This document shows positions 28,194 through 36,191 of a DNA stretch of 64,000 bases, one piece after another. Position 1 is the first letter of the stretch; every line of letters starts with the position of its first letter. The notes below the pieces were generated by a model. That model did no database searches, was not told the DNA's origin, and saw nothing but the letters and a program-made list of their open reading frames with translations. The position numbers and the translations under genes were made by a program. Origin of the DNA: JABDMH01 sp965223025 (GTDB taxonomy: Bacteria; Bacteroidota; Bacteroidia; Chitinophagales; Saprospiraceae); contig CBDCVP010000023.1 in the NCBI GenBank assembly GCA_965223025.1, positions 1,426,001-1,490,000 of the forward strand, read 5' to 3'.

Positions 28194-28745
28194 TTATAAA
28201 ACGTCTTTTAGACGGTTGATGTCGTTGTCTATCTGAGAAAGCAGGTTCTGAACAGTATTTTCAAATTTGTCTTTGGTGTCATCAATCTTGGCTTTGGCTG
28301 CACTTATCTCACTGTCCGCCCGGTCTAACTTTTCTTGATATTTCATGATCTCAGCTTCCATAGTCTTGATCTTCGTCTGATAGCTCTCAATCTTGCTGGT
28401 TAACTTTTCTTTCTCTTCTCTCTTGCCGTGCACCCTCTGCGTCATTTGCTTCTGGAGCGCATTGTCAAACTGGCTTTTCTCCTTCTTTAGCACCGCCTGG
28501 TAGTGCTCAGCTGAAGCGATCAATTTTGATTTCGTGAGCCCAACCGTACCTCCCGTGGTGTAGGCAGATTTGATGGCGGTGGTCTCATCCATATTCATCT
28601 TTTTCAACCCATTTAGGGACTGTTTAAACTCTAAATAGTCAAAACCAGGAAGGTTGTTTTCTTTGATGGCTTTCAGAAGAAATGTCACTGACTTCTTATC
28701 CAGCTTCTCTATACCATCAAAAATCTTCAAAATACCATCGCTCAT
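28194..28745 (-). CDS. Coiled-coil protein of unknown function
   Basis: A 183-residue soluble protein with no signal peptide. Residues 1-75 form a compact helical domain (FDGIEKLDKKSVTFLLKAIK ... GLKKMNMDETTAIKSAYTTG). Residues about 85-183 are a long coiled coil rich in Lys, Glu and Gln ending in LLSQIDNDINRLKDVL. I do not recognise the family. It is the first gene of an operon with the membrane-anchored PspA-like protein, and the shared coiled-coil nature suggests the two bind each other. That remains an inference. A TATATTTG -7 element lies about 100 bp upstream. Confidence 0.72.
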   Translation of the reverse strand: MSDGILKIFDGIEKLDKKSVTFLLKAIKENNLPGFDYLEFKQSLNGLKKMNMDETTAIKSAYTTGGTVGLTKSKLIASAEHYQAVLKKEKSQFDNALQKQMTQRVHGKREEKEKLTSKIESYQTKIKTMEAEIMKYQEKLDRADSEISAAKAKIDDTKDKFENTVQNLLSQIDNDINRLKDVL

Positions 28746-28842
28746 GACTAAATGCGTTCGTTATTCATCTCGTTAATAAATTGATCATAGTGTAATTCTC
28801 AGGTAGATAACTGAGCCTTTTCCGACATCTTTGGAGCATACA

Positions 28843-28850
28843 CAAATATA
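28843..28850 (-). promoter_or_regulatory. Candidate -7 element (TATATTTG) for the coiled-coil operon
   Basis: The minus strand reads TATATTTG, an exact match to TAnnTTTG, 98 bp before the start codon at 28745. No TTTG -33 element lies 17-23 bp upstream, so this is only a candidate. Confidence 0.4.
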
Positions 28851-28976
28851 GTAATTTCAACCACCTATGTGTCCATTTTATTATGTGGTGGATCGCAGTC
28901 TGTCTGATCATATTATGAAGTCTTTATATATTTAAGTTTTTTAATATCTTCGACCTACATCAGCCATCGTACGAAT

Positions 28977-30260
28977 ATGAATCACCACAAGAGTACTAGC
29001 ATCAAAAGCGATCCGTCGATCATACACTGCCCCTCGTGCGGTGATGACATCGACGTAGAAGGTGTGATTGTGCGACAAGCTGAGTTGCGTTTGCGAAGGG
29101 AGTTTAATGATAAGTTTACCACACTCAAAAACAAAGTTGCTGAGGACCAGGCTGCCTTAGAGCGAGAGCGCCTGGAGGTCAAAAAGCTATCTGCGCAAAC
29201 CTGGGAGATCATACAGGAAAAACTGCGGAAGGAAAGGATCAAATTGGCCGGAGATCTGAGGAAGGAGGCCACCCAAAAAGCTGAGGCCGATATGTTGGCC
29301 CTGCAAAAGAATCTGGAGAAACAGCAGGCAGAAAACCTTGCCCTGAGAAGAAGAGAAATGGAGGTGCTTAACCGGGAGAAGAAGTTGAGTAGTGAGTTGG
29401 AGCGTCAGAAACTTCAACTTGAGCGAACCTACTTTCAGCGGCAAACCGAGGCAGAAAAAGAGTTTCGAAACCAATATTATTCCCGAGAGGAAATGCTCAA
29501 ACAAGAGTATGAAAAGAAACTAGGTGATCAGCGCAGGCTGATTGAGGAGATGAACCGTAAAATTGAGCAGGGTTCTATGCAAATGCAGGGAGAGGTCCAG
29601 GAGATCGTTTTAGAATCATACTTGAACCAACAATTTGTCTATGATCATATCGAATCGATAAAGCAAGGGGCCAGAGGGGCAGATTGCTTGCAACACGTCC
29701 AAACTCCTGATGGAGACCATTGTGGCATCATCTACTACGAAAGCAAGCGAACCAAGTCTTTTCAACCAGCCTGGATTGAGAAATTTAAGGCAGATATGCG
29801 CCATCGGAAAGCGGATATCGGCATCCTGGTAACTCAGTCCATGCCCAAGGACCTAAACTCTATGGCTCAACTTTCGGGCATTTGGGTTTGCACTTTTGAG
29901 GAAGTCAAAGTCTTGGCACCGATTCTAAGAGAAGGGCTAATCAAAGTGCAAGAAGTGAGAAGGTTTCAGAAACAGAGTGGAGACAAGATGAATGTCCTGT
30001 ACGATTATCTGACCAGCAATGAATTTCGCATGCAGGTTGAAGGCATTGTTGAAGGATTTATCTGTATGCAGGATGAACTTGGCAAAGAGAAAAGGGCCAT
30101 GCAATCCATCTGGAAACGAAGGGAGAAACAAATCGAAAAAGTACTGCTAAACACCAATCACATGTACAGTTCTATCCGAGGCATCGCCGGTGAAGAAGTG
30201 CAACAGATTGGAGCTTTGGAGCTGGCAGATGATGAAATCACCGATATGAAAGAAAAGTAA
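28977..30260 (+). CDS. DUF2130 family coiled-coil protein
   Basis: A 427-residue protein. Residues about 13-30 hold a short Cys pair (IHCPSCGDDIDVEG) of possible zinc-ribbon type. Residues about 35-200 are a highly charged coiled coil. The C-terminal half is the DUF2130 domain, with landmarks 'LESYLNQQFVYDHIESIKQG', 'GADCLQHVQ', 'YYESKRTKSFQPAWIEKFK' and 'ADIGILVTQSMPKDL'. DUF2130 has been linked to the restriction-endonuclease fold, and the spaced D/E-x-K residues here (the ESKRTK strand) fit that idea, but the activity is not established. The gene is divergent from the coiled-coil/PspA-like operon. It may act on DNA or in a complex with them; both are conjecture. Confidence 0.82.
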   Translation: MNHHKSTSIKSDPSIIHCPSCGDDIDVEGVIVRQAELRLRREFNDKFTTLKNKVAEDQAALERERLEVKKLSAQTWEIIQEKLRKERIKLAGDLRKEATQKAEADMLALQKNLEKQQAENLALRRREMEVLNREKKLSSELERQKLQLERTYFQRQTEAEKEFRNQYYSREEMLKQEYEKKLGDQRRLIEEMNRKIEQGSMQMQGEVQEIVLESYLNQQFVYDHIESIKQGARGADCLQHVQTPDGDHCGIIYYESKRTKSFQPAWIEKFKADMRHRKADIGILVTQSMPKDLNSMAQLSGIWVCTFEEVKVLAPILREGLIKVQEVRRFQKQSGDKMNVLYDYLTSNEFRMQVEGIVEGFICMQDELGKEKRAMQSIWKRREKQIEKVLLNTNHMYSSIRGIAGEEVQQIGALELADDEITDMKEK

Positions 30261-30265
30261 ACAGC

Positions 30266-30412
30266 CTATTTCTTCTTTGCTGCCTTCTTTTTCTTGGTAG
30301 TGCTTTTTTTCTTGGGTTCCGGTGGCGGACTAGCTGAGTGCTTTGGTCTAGTCTTTCCATATGACCCCCTTAAGATCTTGCCCCGGCGTGTTTTTTTATC
30401 TCCTTTTCCCAT
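30266..30412 (-). CDS. thx: 30S ribosomal protein bTHX
   Basis: A 48-codon gene too short for most gene finders. The protein begins MGKGDKKTRRGKILRGSYGK, the near-invariant signature of bacterial THX proteins that lie on the 30S subunit head in Thermus and Bacteroidota. A Pro-rich stretch (SASPPPEPKKK) and a Lys-rich tail ending KKKKAAKKK extend it beyond the classic 26-residue THX. The stop is TAG at 30266-30268. It ends 5 bp from the DUF2130 stop codon, in convergent orientation. A TATATTTG -7 element sits 26 bp upstream of the start. Confidence 0.9.
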   Translation of the reverse strand: MGKGDKKTRRGKILRGSYGKTRPKHSASPPPEPKKKSTTKKKKAAKKK

Positions 30413-30437
30413 GGATACATCATTTTATTGGATGCAG

Positions 30438-30445
30438 CAAATATA
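30438..30445 (-). promoter_or_regulatory. Candidate -7 element (TATATTTG) for thx
   Basis: The minus strand reads TATATTTG 26 bp before the thx start codon at 30412, which is an ideal distance for a short leader. No -33 TTTG was found at the usual spacing. Confidence 0.45.
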
Positions 30446-30525
30446 CACATTAGCGATTGCTTGGACAGCTCTGCCAATGGTTGGTGCTGCTTGCTTAACA
30501 TCTCTGATATGCCTAGGCAGCAGAG

Positions 30526-30993
30526 CTACAACACATCATTGAGCAAGTCCTCCATGTCAGATTTCTTGAGCTTGCACTCGAAACTGGCTAAGATGAACTC
30601 GTCGTCGGAACGCACCGTCGCTAGCACATTTCTGATGTAACGGCCATCTTCTCTGATAAAAAGGTCAATCTTATCACCGTGATCCCGAATTTGAACAAGA
30701 GATTCAAAGTTGTCTCTTCTCAGTTGTCTGACAAGCTTGTTGACCTCTGCATTTCTGATCCGGTTTTCACCTTCAGTGACTAAAAAGCGTGCCCTTTTAG
30801 CCTTGCGGGCCAGCGTTCGGGCTGTAGGATCTTCGATAAACCAGCTTCCGATTTTTAAGATGAAACCACCCAAAGATATGTGGGCTACATCGTCTACTTT
30901 CTTGTGCGTGCGGTAGAAGCGATCTAGTGCAGGTGTCTGTGCATTTGACAAATAAGTGCAGGATACCGTTAAGATCAGGAGTAAGTTTTTCAT
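30526..30993 (-). CDS. DUF4252 domain protein (copy 2)
   Basis: A 155-residue exported protein with a signal peptide (MKNLLLILTVSCTYLSNAQ). The mature DUF4252 domain begins with the family's LDRFYRTHKKVDDVAHISLGG element and continues with 'ARFLVTEGENRIRNAEVNKL' and 'FESLVQIRDHGDKIDLFIRE'. DUF4252 proteins are common in Bacteroidota, typically near ECF sigma-factor genes as here. The function is unknown. It is weakly related to its neighbour at 31046, so the two are likely old paralogues. A possible -7 element lies right upstream, suggesting its own transcript in addition to any read-through from the sigma-factor operon. Confidence 0.82.
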   Translation of the reverse strand: MKNLLLILTVSCTYLSNAQTPALDRFYRTHKKVDDVAHISLGGFILKIGSWFIEDPTARTLARKAKRARFLVTEGENRIRNAEVNKLVRQLRRDNFESLVQIRDHGDKIDLFIREDGRYIRNVLATVRSDDEFILASFECKLKKSDMEDLLNDVL

Positions 30994-31009
30994 GCGATTG
31001 TAATTGGTG

Positions 31010-31017
31010 CAAATATA
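31010..31017 (-). promoter_or_regulatory. Candidate -7 element (TATATTTG) for DUF4252 copy 2
   Basis: The minus strand reads TATATTTG, 16 bp upstream of the ATG at 30993. This would give a leader of about 10 nt. No -33 TTTG lies at the expected distance. Confidence 0.4.
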
Positions 31018-31045
31018 GGTCTGTATGATTCTATCGAGCCATTGA

Positions 31046-31561
31046 TTATTTCTTCCCTACCTTTTCAAGGTGCTCTCCTCCAGGTATGTCAAGTGTCTTG
31101 CCGAGTTTTCCAACGGTCTGCAAGTCTATGTTCCCTGCGATATCCAGAAGCACAAATTCATTGGCTCCCCCGACTAATAAAACTAGCTGCTTGATAATGT
31201 CGTTAGAGCCTTCTCTAATGAGAAACCGCACATTTTCGGAGCCATCTCTCACTGTGAGTAGTTCGTCAAAGCTGTCGTTAGAAAGTTGCGTAAATGCATC
31301 TTCGTAGAGCCCTCGTCCATCCATACTGTCACGGACCAAGATTCGTAAGCTATTAATGCTGCTGACTAGACTCTTGAGGTCTTCACTTTCTTCGTCTAGA
31401 TCGAGTTTGGAGAACATCTGAAACAACTTGGGACTGATGGATACCACAGTAAAATCAGGATCCTCCTGGTAAGTGTTGAAGAATTGGTCAAGAGAGTTTA
31501 CTTGTGAAATACCTGATTGCAAAAAGAGCAATGTGAAAAACGAGGCAATTAAAAATCTCAT
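31046..31561 (-). CDS. DUF4252 domain protein (copy 1)
   Basis: A roughly 171-residue exported protein with a signal peptide (MRFLIASFFTLLFLQSGISQ) and a DUF4252 domain. The domain is seen in LDQFFNTYQEDPDFTVVSIS, 'INSLRILVRDSMDGRGLYED', 'DELLTVRDGSENVRFLIREG' and 'NEFVLLDIAGNIDL'. An ATG two codons upstream (31567) is an equally possible start. It lies downstream of the ECF sigma/anti-sigma-like pair on the same strand (gap about 92 bp) and may be part of that regulon. The biochemical role of the family is unknown. Confidence 0.85.
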   Translation of the reverse strand: MRFLIASFFTLLFLQSGISQVNSLDQFFNTYQEDPDFTVVSISPKLFQMFSKLDLDEESEDLKSLVSSINSLRILVRDSMDGRGLYEDAFTQLSNDSFDELLTVRDGSENVRFLIREGSNDIIKQLVLLVGGANEFVLLDIAGNIDLQTVGKLGKTLDIPGGEHLEKVGKK

Positions 31562-31653
31562 CTGCATGATTTCAAATTTTAGGACAATGATTAAATATGA
31601 CTAATCAGGGTTTCTTCAGAATTAATTTGGCAAGTAAAATGTTGGCATTTCTT

Positions 31654-32130
31654 TCAATTAATGATATCATCAAGTGGCTCAAATTTGCTAAGTGAGGCGT
31701 GGGCTGTAGATACCCCCTTGTTCATCTTGCTCGAAACAAATAGCAAGGCTTCTTTCACCTCTTGATAAGCTGCCTGCGGATCCTCATAAGTATCCACAAA
31801 AACATAGGCATGCTGCTTCCTTTCTTGCTGGTATCTATTGCCAAAGAATACTGCGAAGAACACCAATAGAGCAGCAGCCACATTGATTAGCCATCGCAGG
31901 TTGGTCACTTTTCTTCCAGTGCGAGGCATCGTCACCGATGGTGTGGGTATGGAGGCAACCATACTTATATTTTTCTTTGATCGATAAAAGGTAAAGAGCC
32001 CTTGATACTCTTGGAAGGCGGGATCTACCTGTCCTGAAGAAAAATAGGTTTGCAGTGCTTGCTCTTCATCCAAAGAGGTCTCACCTGACCAATATCTATC
32101 CAGTAAATGTTTCACTCTACCTGCTTCCAT
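31654..32130 (-). CDS. Anti-sigma-factor-like membrane protein
   Basis: A 158-residue protein with one transmembrane helix (about 78-97, LRWLINVAAALLVFFAVFFG). The N-terminal cytoplasmic part opens with VKHLLDRYWSGETSLDEEQAL, a helical pattern seen in Bacteroidota anti-sigma and FecR-like proteins ('YxxGETSxxEExxL'). A short periplasmic tail carries 'YVFVDTYEDPQAAYQEVKEAL'. Its 5' end overlaps the upstream ECF sigma gene by 14 bp, so the two are translationally coupled. By position and topology it probably sequesters that sigma factor, although no zinc-binding HxxxCxxC motif is present. Confidence 0.75.
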   Translation of the reverse strand: MEAGRVKHLLDRYWSGETSLDEEQALQTYFSSGQVDPAFQEYQGLFTFYRSKKNISMVASIPTPSVTMPRTGRKVTNLRWLINVAAALLVFFAVFFGNRYQQERKQHAYVFVDTYEDPQAAYQEVKEALLFVSSKMNKGVSTAHASLSKFEPLDDIIN

Positions 32131-32629
32131 ATTCCGCTGATTTTACCAATTCATTTTTTAGAAAAAGCCTTGCACGATGTACGTTGATTTTCACTTGACT
32201 TAAGGTGATTTCAAGCACCTCAGCGATCTCTTTGTAACTGTAACCTTCAATTTCTCGAAGCTGAATAACATGCCGCTGCAATTCAGGCAGTCTGTCGATG
32301 ATTTGCTGGATGAAGCCCATCATATCCAAACTGCTTGCATGCTGATCAGGGGTCTGTGATTTTTCTGGCTCATCATAATCTTCGGGAAAAGAGGTGAGTC
32401 GTCGATGCTTGCCACGAGTATGGTCTATAGACAGATTTCTTGTCATGGTCATACACATGGCTTCCATGCTAGACCAGCTGGCCCATTCATCTCTTTTATC
32501 CCATATTTTGATCATAATTTCCTGCACGATGTCTTCAGCTTCATGAGTATTATTGACGATGCTTAAGGAAAAGCGATAGAGCTTGTCCTTGAGCGGCAAC
32601 ACTTTCTCGTTGAAGGTTTGTAAACTCAT
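32117..32629 (-). CDS. ECF-type RNA polymerase sigma factor
   Basis: A 170-residue sigma factor of the extracytoplasmic-function class. Region 2 (about 10-75) includes EAEDIVQEIMIKIWDKRDEW and the -10 recognition helix, with NLSIDHTRGK at its end. Region 4 (about 112-165) contains LPELQRHVIQLREIEGYSYK and the helix-turn-helix EIAEVLEITLSQVKINVHRA. It directs RNA polymerase to a stress or surface regulon that is not deducible here. The downstream anti-sigma-like gene overlaps it by 14 bp, and DUF4252 genes follow. It is divergent from the lptF/G-type permease. Confidence 0.92.
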   Translation of the reverse strand: MSLQTFNEKVLPLKDKLYRFSLSIVNNTHEAEDIVQEIMIKIWDKRDEWASWSSMEAMCMTMTRNLSIDHTRGKHRRLTSFPEDYDEPEKSQTPDQHASSLDMMGFIQQIIDRLPELQRHVIQLREIEGYSYKEIAEVLEITLSQVKINVHRARLFLKNELVKSAEYGSR

Positions 32630-32723
32630 TTCGTTGGTAAGACGTTAAGTAGGGGAATATTGTTACATTCGGTCGCTTTCTGTTCAATCACTGATCGAAT
32701 CTAGCAATCAGACAAGAAGCACA

Positions 32724-34361
32724 TTGCTAAATTTAAAGAAGATAGATAAGCTGCTCATCCGAGCCTTCATTCCGCCTTTTCTGATGGCGTTCTTCATTGC
32801 TATGTTTGTTTTGATGATGCAATTTCTCTGGCTCTATATAGACGATATTGCCGGCAAAGGTATTGGAATATTAGTGCTGGCAGAGATGATTTATTACATG
32901 GGATTGTCGCTCATTCCCATGGCTTTACCGATTGCCATCCTTCTGGCGAGTGTGATGGTATATGGCACCTTGGCTGAGAAGTATGAACTCCCAAGCCTTA
33001 AGACCGCAGGTATTCCTTTGCTACGTGTTATGAGGTCGAGTATGGTCTTTGCGTTGTTTGTTGCTTTGTCTTCATTTCTTTGTTCTAATTATGTGATTCC
33101 ATACGCCAACCTCAAGTTCAAGTCACGACTTTATGACATAAAAAAGCAAAAGCCTGGTCTCTACCTCGAAAGTGGTGTGTTTAACGATGACTTTCATGGT
33201 TATTCGATTCGGATTGGAAGAAAGCATGCGGATGGCAGGACGATTGAAGATGTCATGATCGACGATGATCAAAGCAATCAGCGAAATCAATTTAACATCA
33301 TCCGTGCTGATCGAGGTGAGATGTACGTGACAGATGATGATCGATACTTCGTGATGAACCTGAACCGTGGCTTTCAGTACCAAAAGGCCGAGCCATCGAG
33401 CGTGAGAGCAGACTTTCCCTTCATACGCACATCTTTCAAGGATTGGACAAAGACTTTCGATTTGAGTGAATTTGATCTGCGACGTACAGATGAAAACCTC
33501 TTTAAGACTTATCACGCCATGCTGAGTACAAGACAGCTGGCAGAAGGTATTGACAGCATCAATATTAAGTTAGCAGCACAGAACTTCGAGCAGCAAAAGG
33601 TGCGTCGAGTCAGGACAAAATTTCTCTACTATAAAGGTGAAGAAGTGGAATCAGCCGAGCGCGATAGCATCTTTGAAGCTGAACAGAGAGCTGATGAGCT
33701 GAAGGCATATGTCGATGACAAGATGGCACCTTATGCCAAGGTACAGACAGATACAGCTGGCCCGAGACCAGATTTTAATGCATTAGCTGAGCGGAAGACC
33801 AACGTATCGAGGAAGTATGATAAGGTGGTTGATCAACCTTACCTGGATGTCTTGGATTCTGCGCAAAGCATCATTTTCACCTTCGCCCTCGACAAGAGGG
33901 TGACCTATCTAGAGAACCTCCGGGCACTCACACGCAATGCAAAGAATACCTTATTTGAGTTCAGACAAAAACGCAAGTATCTACTAGATAGGCGTAAGAA
34001 GTACACTTATCAGTTGCATTCAAAATATGGCTTCGCGGTGGTTTGTTTCATTTTCCTATTTATTGGTGCACCGATGGGTGCCATCGTTCGAAAGGGTGGA
34101 TTTGGGTATCCATTGCTTGTCGCCATTATTTTCTTCATGGTTTTTGTGGTATTGACCAAGGTTTTTGAAAAACTGTATAAGGGGTCCGATTTTGATCCCG
34201 TCCTGGCGGCTTGGCTGCCGTGCATGGTCCTATTCCCCCTTGGCCTTTTTCTTACTGTGAAAGCCATGAATGACTCCAAACTCCTAAATATCGATGGCAT
34301 AACAACGGCAGTAGTTGCCTTCTTCAATAATCTAAGCAAGGGTAGGTTGACATCTGCTTGA
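32724..34361 (+). CDS. LptF/LptG-family lipopolysaccharide export permease
   Basis: A 545-residue inner-membrane protein of the YjgP/YjgQ family. With LptB it would form the ABC transporter that lifts LPS into the Lpt bridge. Three N-terminal membrane helices are seen (about 11-36, 50-75, 100-125) and three C-terminal ones (about 430-450, 460-480, 490-515), with 'FIFLFIGAPMGAIVRKGGFG' as the family hallmark. The periplasmic region is larger than in proteobacterial LptF/G (about 360 aa in total), with an extra helical, charged insert around residues 290-420, as is usual for Bacteroidota members. The frame begins with TTG; no ATG lies between it and the first membrane helix, so TTG is accepted. 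Confidence 0.88.
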   Translation: MLNLKKIDKLLIRAFIPPFLMAFFIAMFVLMMQFLWLYIDDIAGKGIGILVLAEMIYYMGLSLIPMALPIAILLASVMVYGTLAEKYELPSLKTAGIPLLRVMRSSMVFALFVALSSFLCSNYVIPYANLKFKSRLYDIKKQKPGLYLESGVFNDDFHGYSIRIGRKHADGRTIEDVMIDDDQSNQRNQFNIIRADRGEMYVTDDDRYFVMNLNRGFQYQKAEPSSVRADFPFIRTSFKDWTKTFDLSEFDLRRTDENLFKTYHAMLSTRQLAEGIDSINIKLAAQNFEQQKVRRVRTKFLYYKGEEVESAERDSIFEAEQRADELKAYVDDKMAPYAKVQTDTAGPRPDFNALAERKTNVSRKYDKVVDQPYLDVLDSAQSIIFTFALDKRVTYLENLRALTRNAKNTLFEFRQKRKYLLDRRKKYTYQLHSKYGFAVVCFIFLFIGAPMGAIVRKGGFGYPLLVAIIFFMVFVVLTKVFEKLYKGSDFDPVLAAWLPCMVLFPLGLFLTVKAMNDSKLLNIDGITTAVVAFFNNLSKGRLTSA

Positions 34362-34500
34362 TCGACACTTCTTCGAGAATGGAGCCAGAAGATGGTGAAG
34401 ACTTGCAATTCAATGTCGCAGGGGAATATCGTTCAGCTAGAAAGTGTCTACGATCAGATCGATGTTAGGGGAGTCATACCTGTGATTAATATGAAAAGAC

Positions 34501-36168
34501 ATGACAGATATTGAAATAGCGCGAACTGCGGTACCAGCACCCATCCACCGGATTGCTGACCAGCTCGGTGTGGCAGCAAATCAACTAGAAACTTATGGAG
34601 AGGGTAAGGCCAAGTTGAAGCTAGATCTTGCACGTGGCGTTGACTTTGGCCATAAGAAACTCATTTTGGTTTCCGCTATTTCTCCAACACCACCTGGTGA
34701 GGGAAAGACCACCACATCCATTGGGCTTAGCGATGCACTCAATCTAATCGGTCAACAGTCCGTGGTTGTGCTGCGTGAGCCAAGCCTAGGTCCGATATTT
34801 GGGATGAAGGGTGGTGCGACGGGGGGAGGTTATGCACAGGTGCTTCCGATGGAAGACATTAACTTACATTTTACGGGAGATTTTGCCGCCATCGAAAAGG
34901 CTAACAACCTCTTGTCTGCACTCATCGACAACAATATCCAGGACAGACGTAAGTCACTTGGAATCGATCCAAGGTCTGTGCTCTGGCGCAGAGTCATGGA
35001 CATGAATGACCGTGCCCTTCGGGACATCGTGGTCGGTCTGGGAGGAAGAACAGGTGGCATTCCTCGAGAGACGGGTTTTGACATTACGGCAGCCTCTGAG
35101 GTGATGGCCATATTGTGCCTAGCAGAAAATCTGCCAGATTTGAAGGAGAGATTGAGTAGCATCTATGTAGGTAAAACCTTCTCAGGGGCGCCCGTTTTTG
35201 CTCGTGATCTCAATGCTGCAGGTGCCATGACATTGCTGCTTAAGGACGCGATCAAACCCAACCTGGTGCAAACCATGGGAGGTTTTCCGGCCATCATTCA
35301 TGGTGGCCCCTTTGCCAATATTGCACAGGGTACGAACTCTGTGATTGCCACCAAAACAGCCTTGGCCGTCTCAGAATATGTGGTCACGGAAGCTGGTTTT
35401 GGATTCGATCTGGGTGCAGAAAAATTCCTCAACATTAAATGCGTGACTGCTGGTCTGAAGCCATCTGCTGCTGTGCTGGTTGCCACCGTCCGTGCGTTGA
35501 AATACCATGGAGGCGTCTCGATTTCTGCGTTGTCGGATCCCAACCTTCCAGCCTTGCAGAAGGGTATGGCTAACTTAGAAAAGCATCTGGAAAACATGAT
35601 TAAGTTTGGGTTTGATCCCATCGTAGCGATCAACCACTTTCAAACCGATGCACAAGAAGAGATCGATATGATCCTTCAGACTTGCAAACACTTGGGTGTC
35701 AGCTGTGCAGTATCTGAGGTTTGGGCATCAGGAGGGGAGGGAGGCCGAGAACTGGCTGAATTGGTGGTGGACAAAGTAGCATCCAACACCTCATCTTTTC
35801 GCCCTCTGTATGATTGGAACTGGAGTATGGATCGCAAGATAAGTACGATAGCGCGGGAAGTTTATGGCGCGAAGGATGTGGTATATACTCCGCGAGGAAA
35901 ACGAGATGTTCGGACCATAAAGGCATTGGGCTTCGATAAACTCCCAGTGTGCATTGCCAAGACGCAAAAATCACTATCAGACAACCCAAAATTACTAGGT
36001 AGGCCCACTGATTTTGTCTTGACAGTGAGGCAGGTGGAGCTAGCCGCTGGAGCAGGATTTGTGATTCCCATCACTGGTGATATCATGCGGATGCCAGGGC
36101 TACCCTCAAGACCGGCCTCAGCATCGATGGATATCGATGAGCATGGTACCATCAGTGGCCTATTCTAA
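34501..36168 (+). CDS. fhs: Formate-tetrahydrofolate ligase
   Basis: A 555-residue enzyme that makes 10-formyl-THF from formate, THF and ATP, feeding one-carbon units to purines and fMet-tRNA. The ATP-binding P-loop is PTPPGEGKTTTSIGL (about residues 62-76). The family blocks REPSLGPIFGMKGGATGGGY, 'INLHFTGDFAAIEKANNLL', 'FPAIIHGGPFANIAQGTNSV' and 'TEAGFGFDLGAEKFLNIKC' are all present. Length and order are normal. purE lies next to it in convergent orientation, 23 bp away, so two purine-linked genes are adjacent but not co-transcribed. Confidence 0.97.
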   Translation: MTDIEIARTAVPAPIHRIADQLGVAANQLETYGEGKAKLKLDLARGVDFGHKKLILVSAISPTPPGEGKTTTSIGLSDALNLIGQQSVVVLREPSLGPIFGMKGGATGGGYAQVLPMEDINLHFTGDFAAIEKANNLLSALIDNNIQDRRKSLGIDPRSVLWRRVMDMNDRALRDIVVGLGGRTGGIPRETGFDITAASEVMAILCLAENLPDLKERLSSIYVGKTFSGAPVFARDLNAAGAMTLLLKDAIKPNLVQTMGGFPAIIHGGPFANIAQGTNSVIATKTALAVSEYVVTEAGFGFDLGAEKFLNIKCVTAGLKPSAAVLVATVRALKYHGGVSISALSDPNLPALQKGMANLEKHLENMIKFGFDPIVAINHFQTDAQEEIDMILQTCKHLGVSCAVSEVWASGGEGGRELAELVVDKVASNTSSFRPLYDWNWSMDRKISTIAREVYGAKDVVYTPRGKRDVRTIKALGFDKLPVCIAKTQKSLSDNPKLLGRPTDFVLTVRQVELAAGAGFVIPITGDIMRMPGLPSRPASASMDIDEHGTISGLF

Positions 36169-36191
36169 GTGATGTGCGTCCAAAGACCGGC

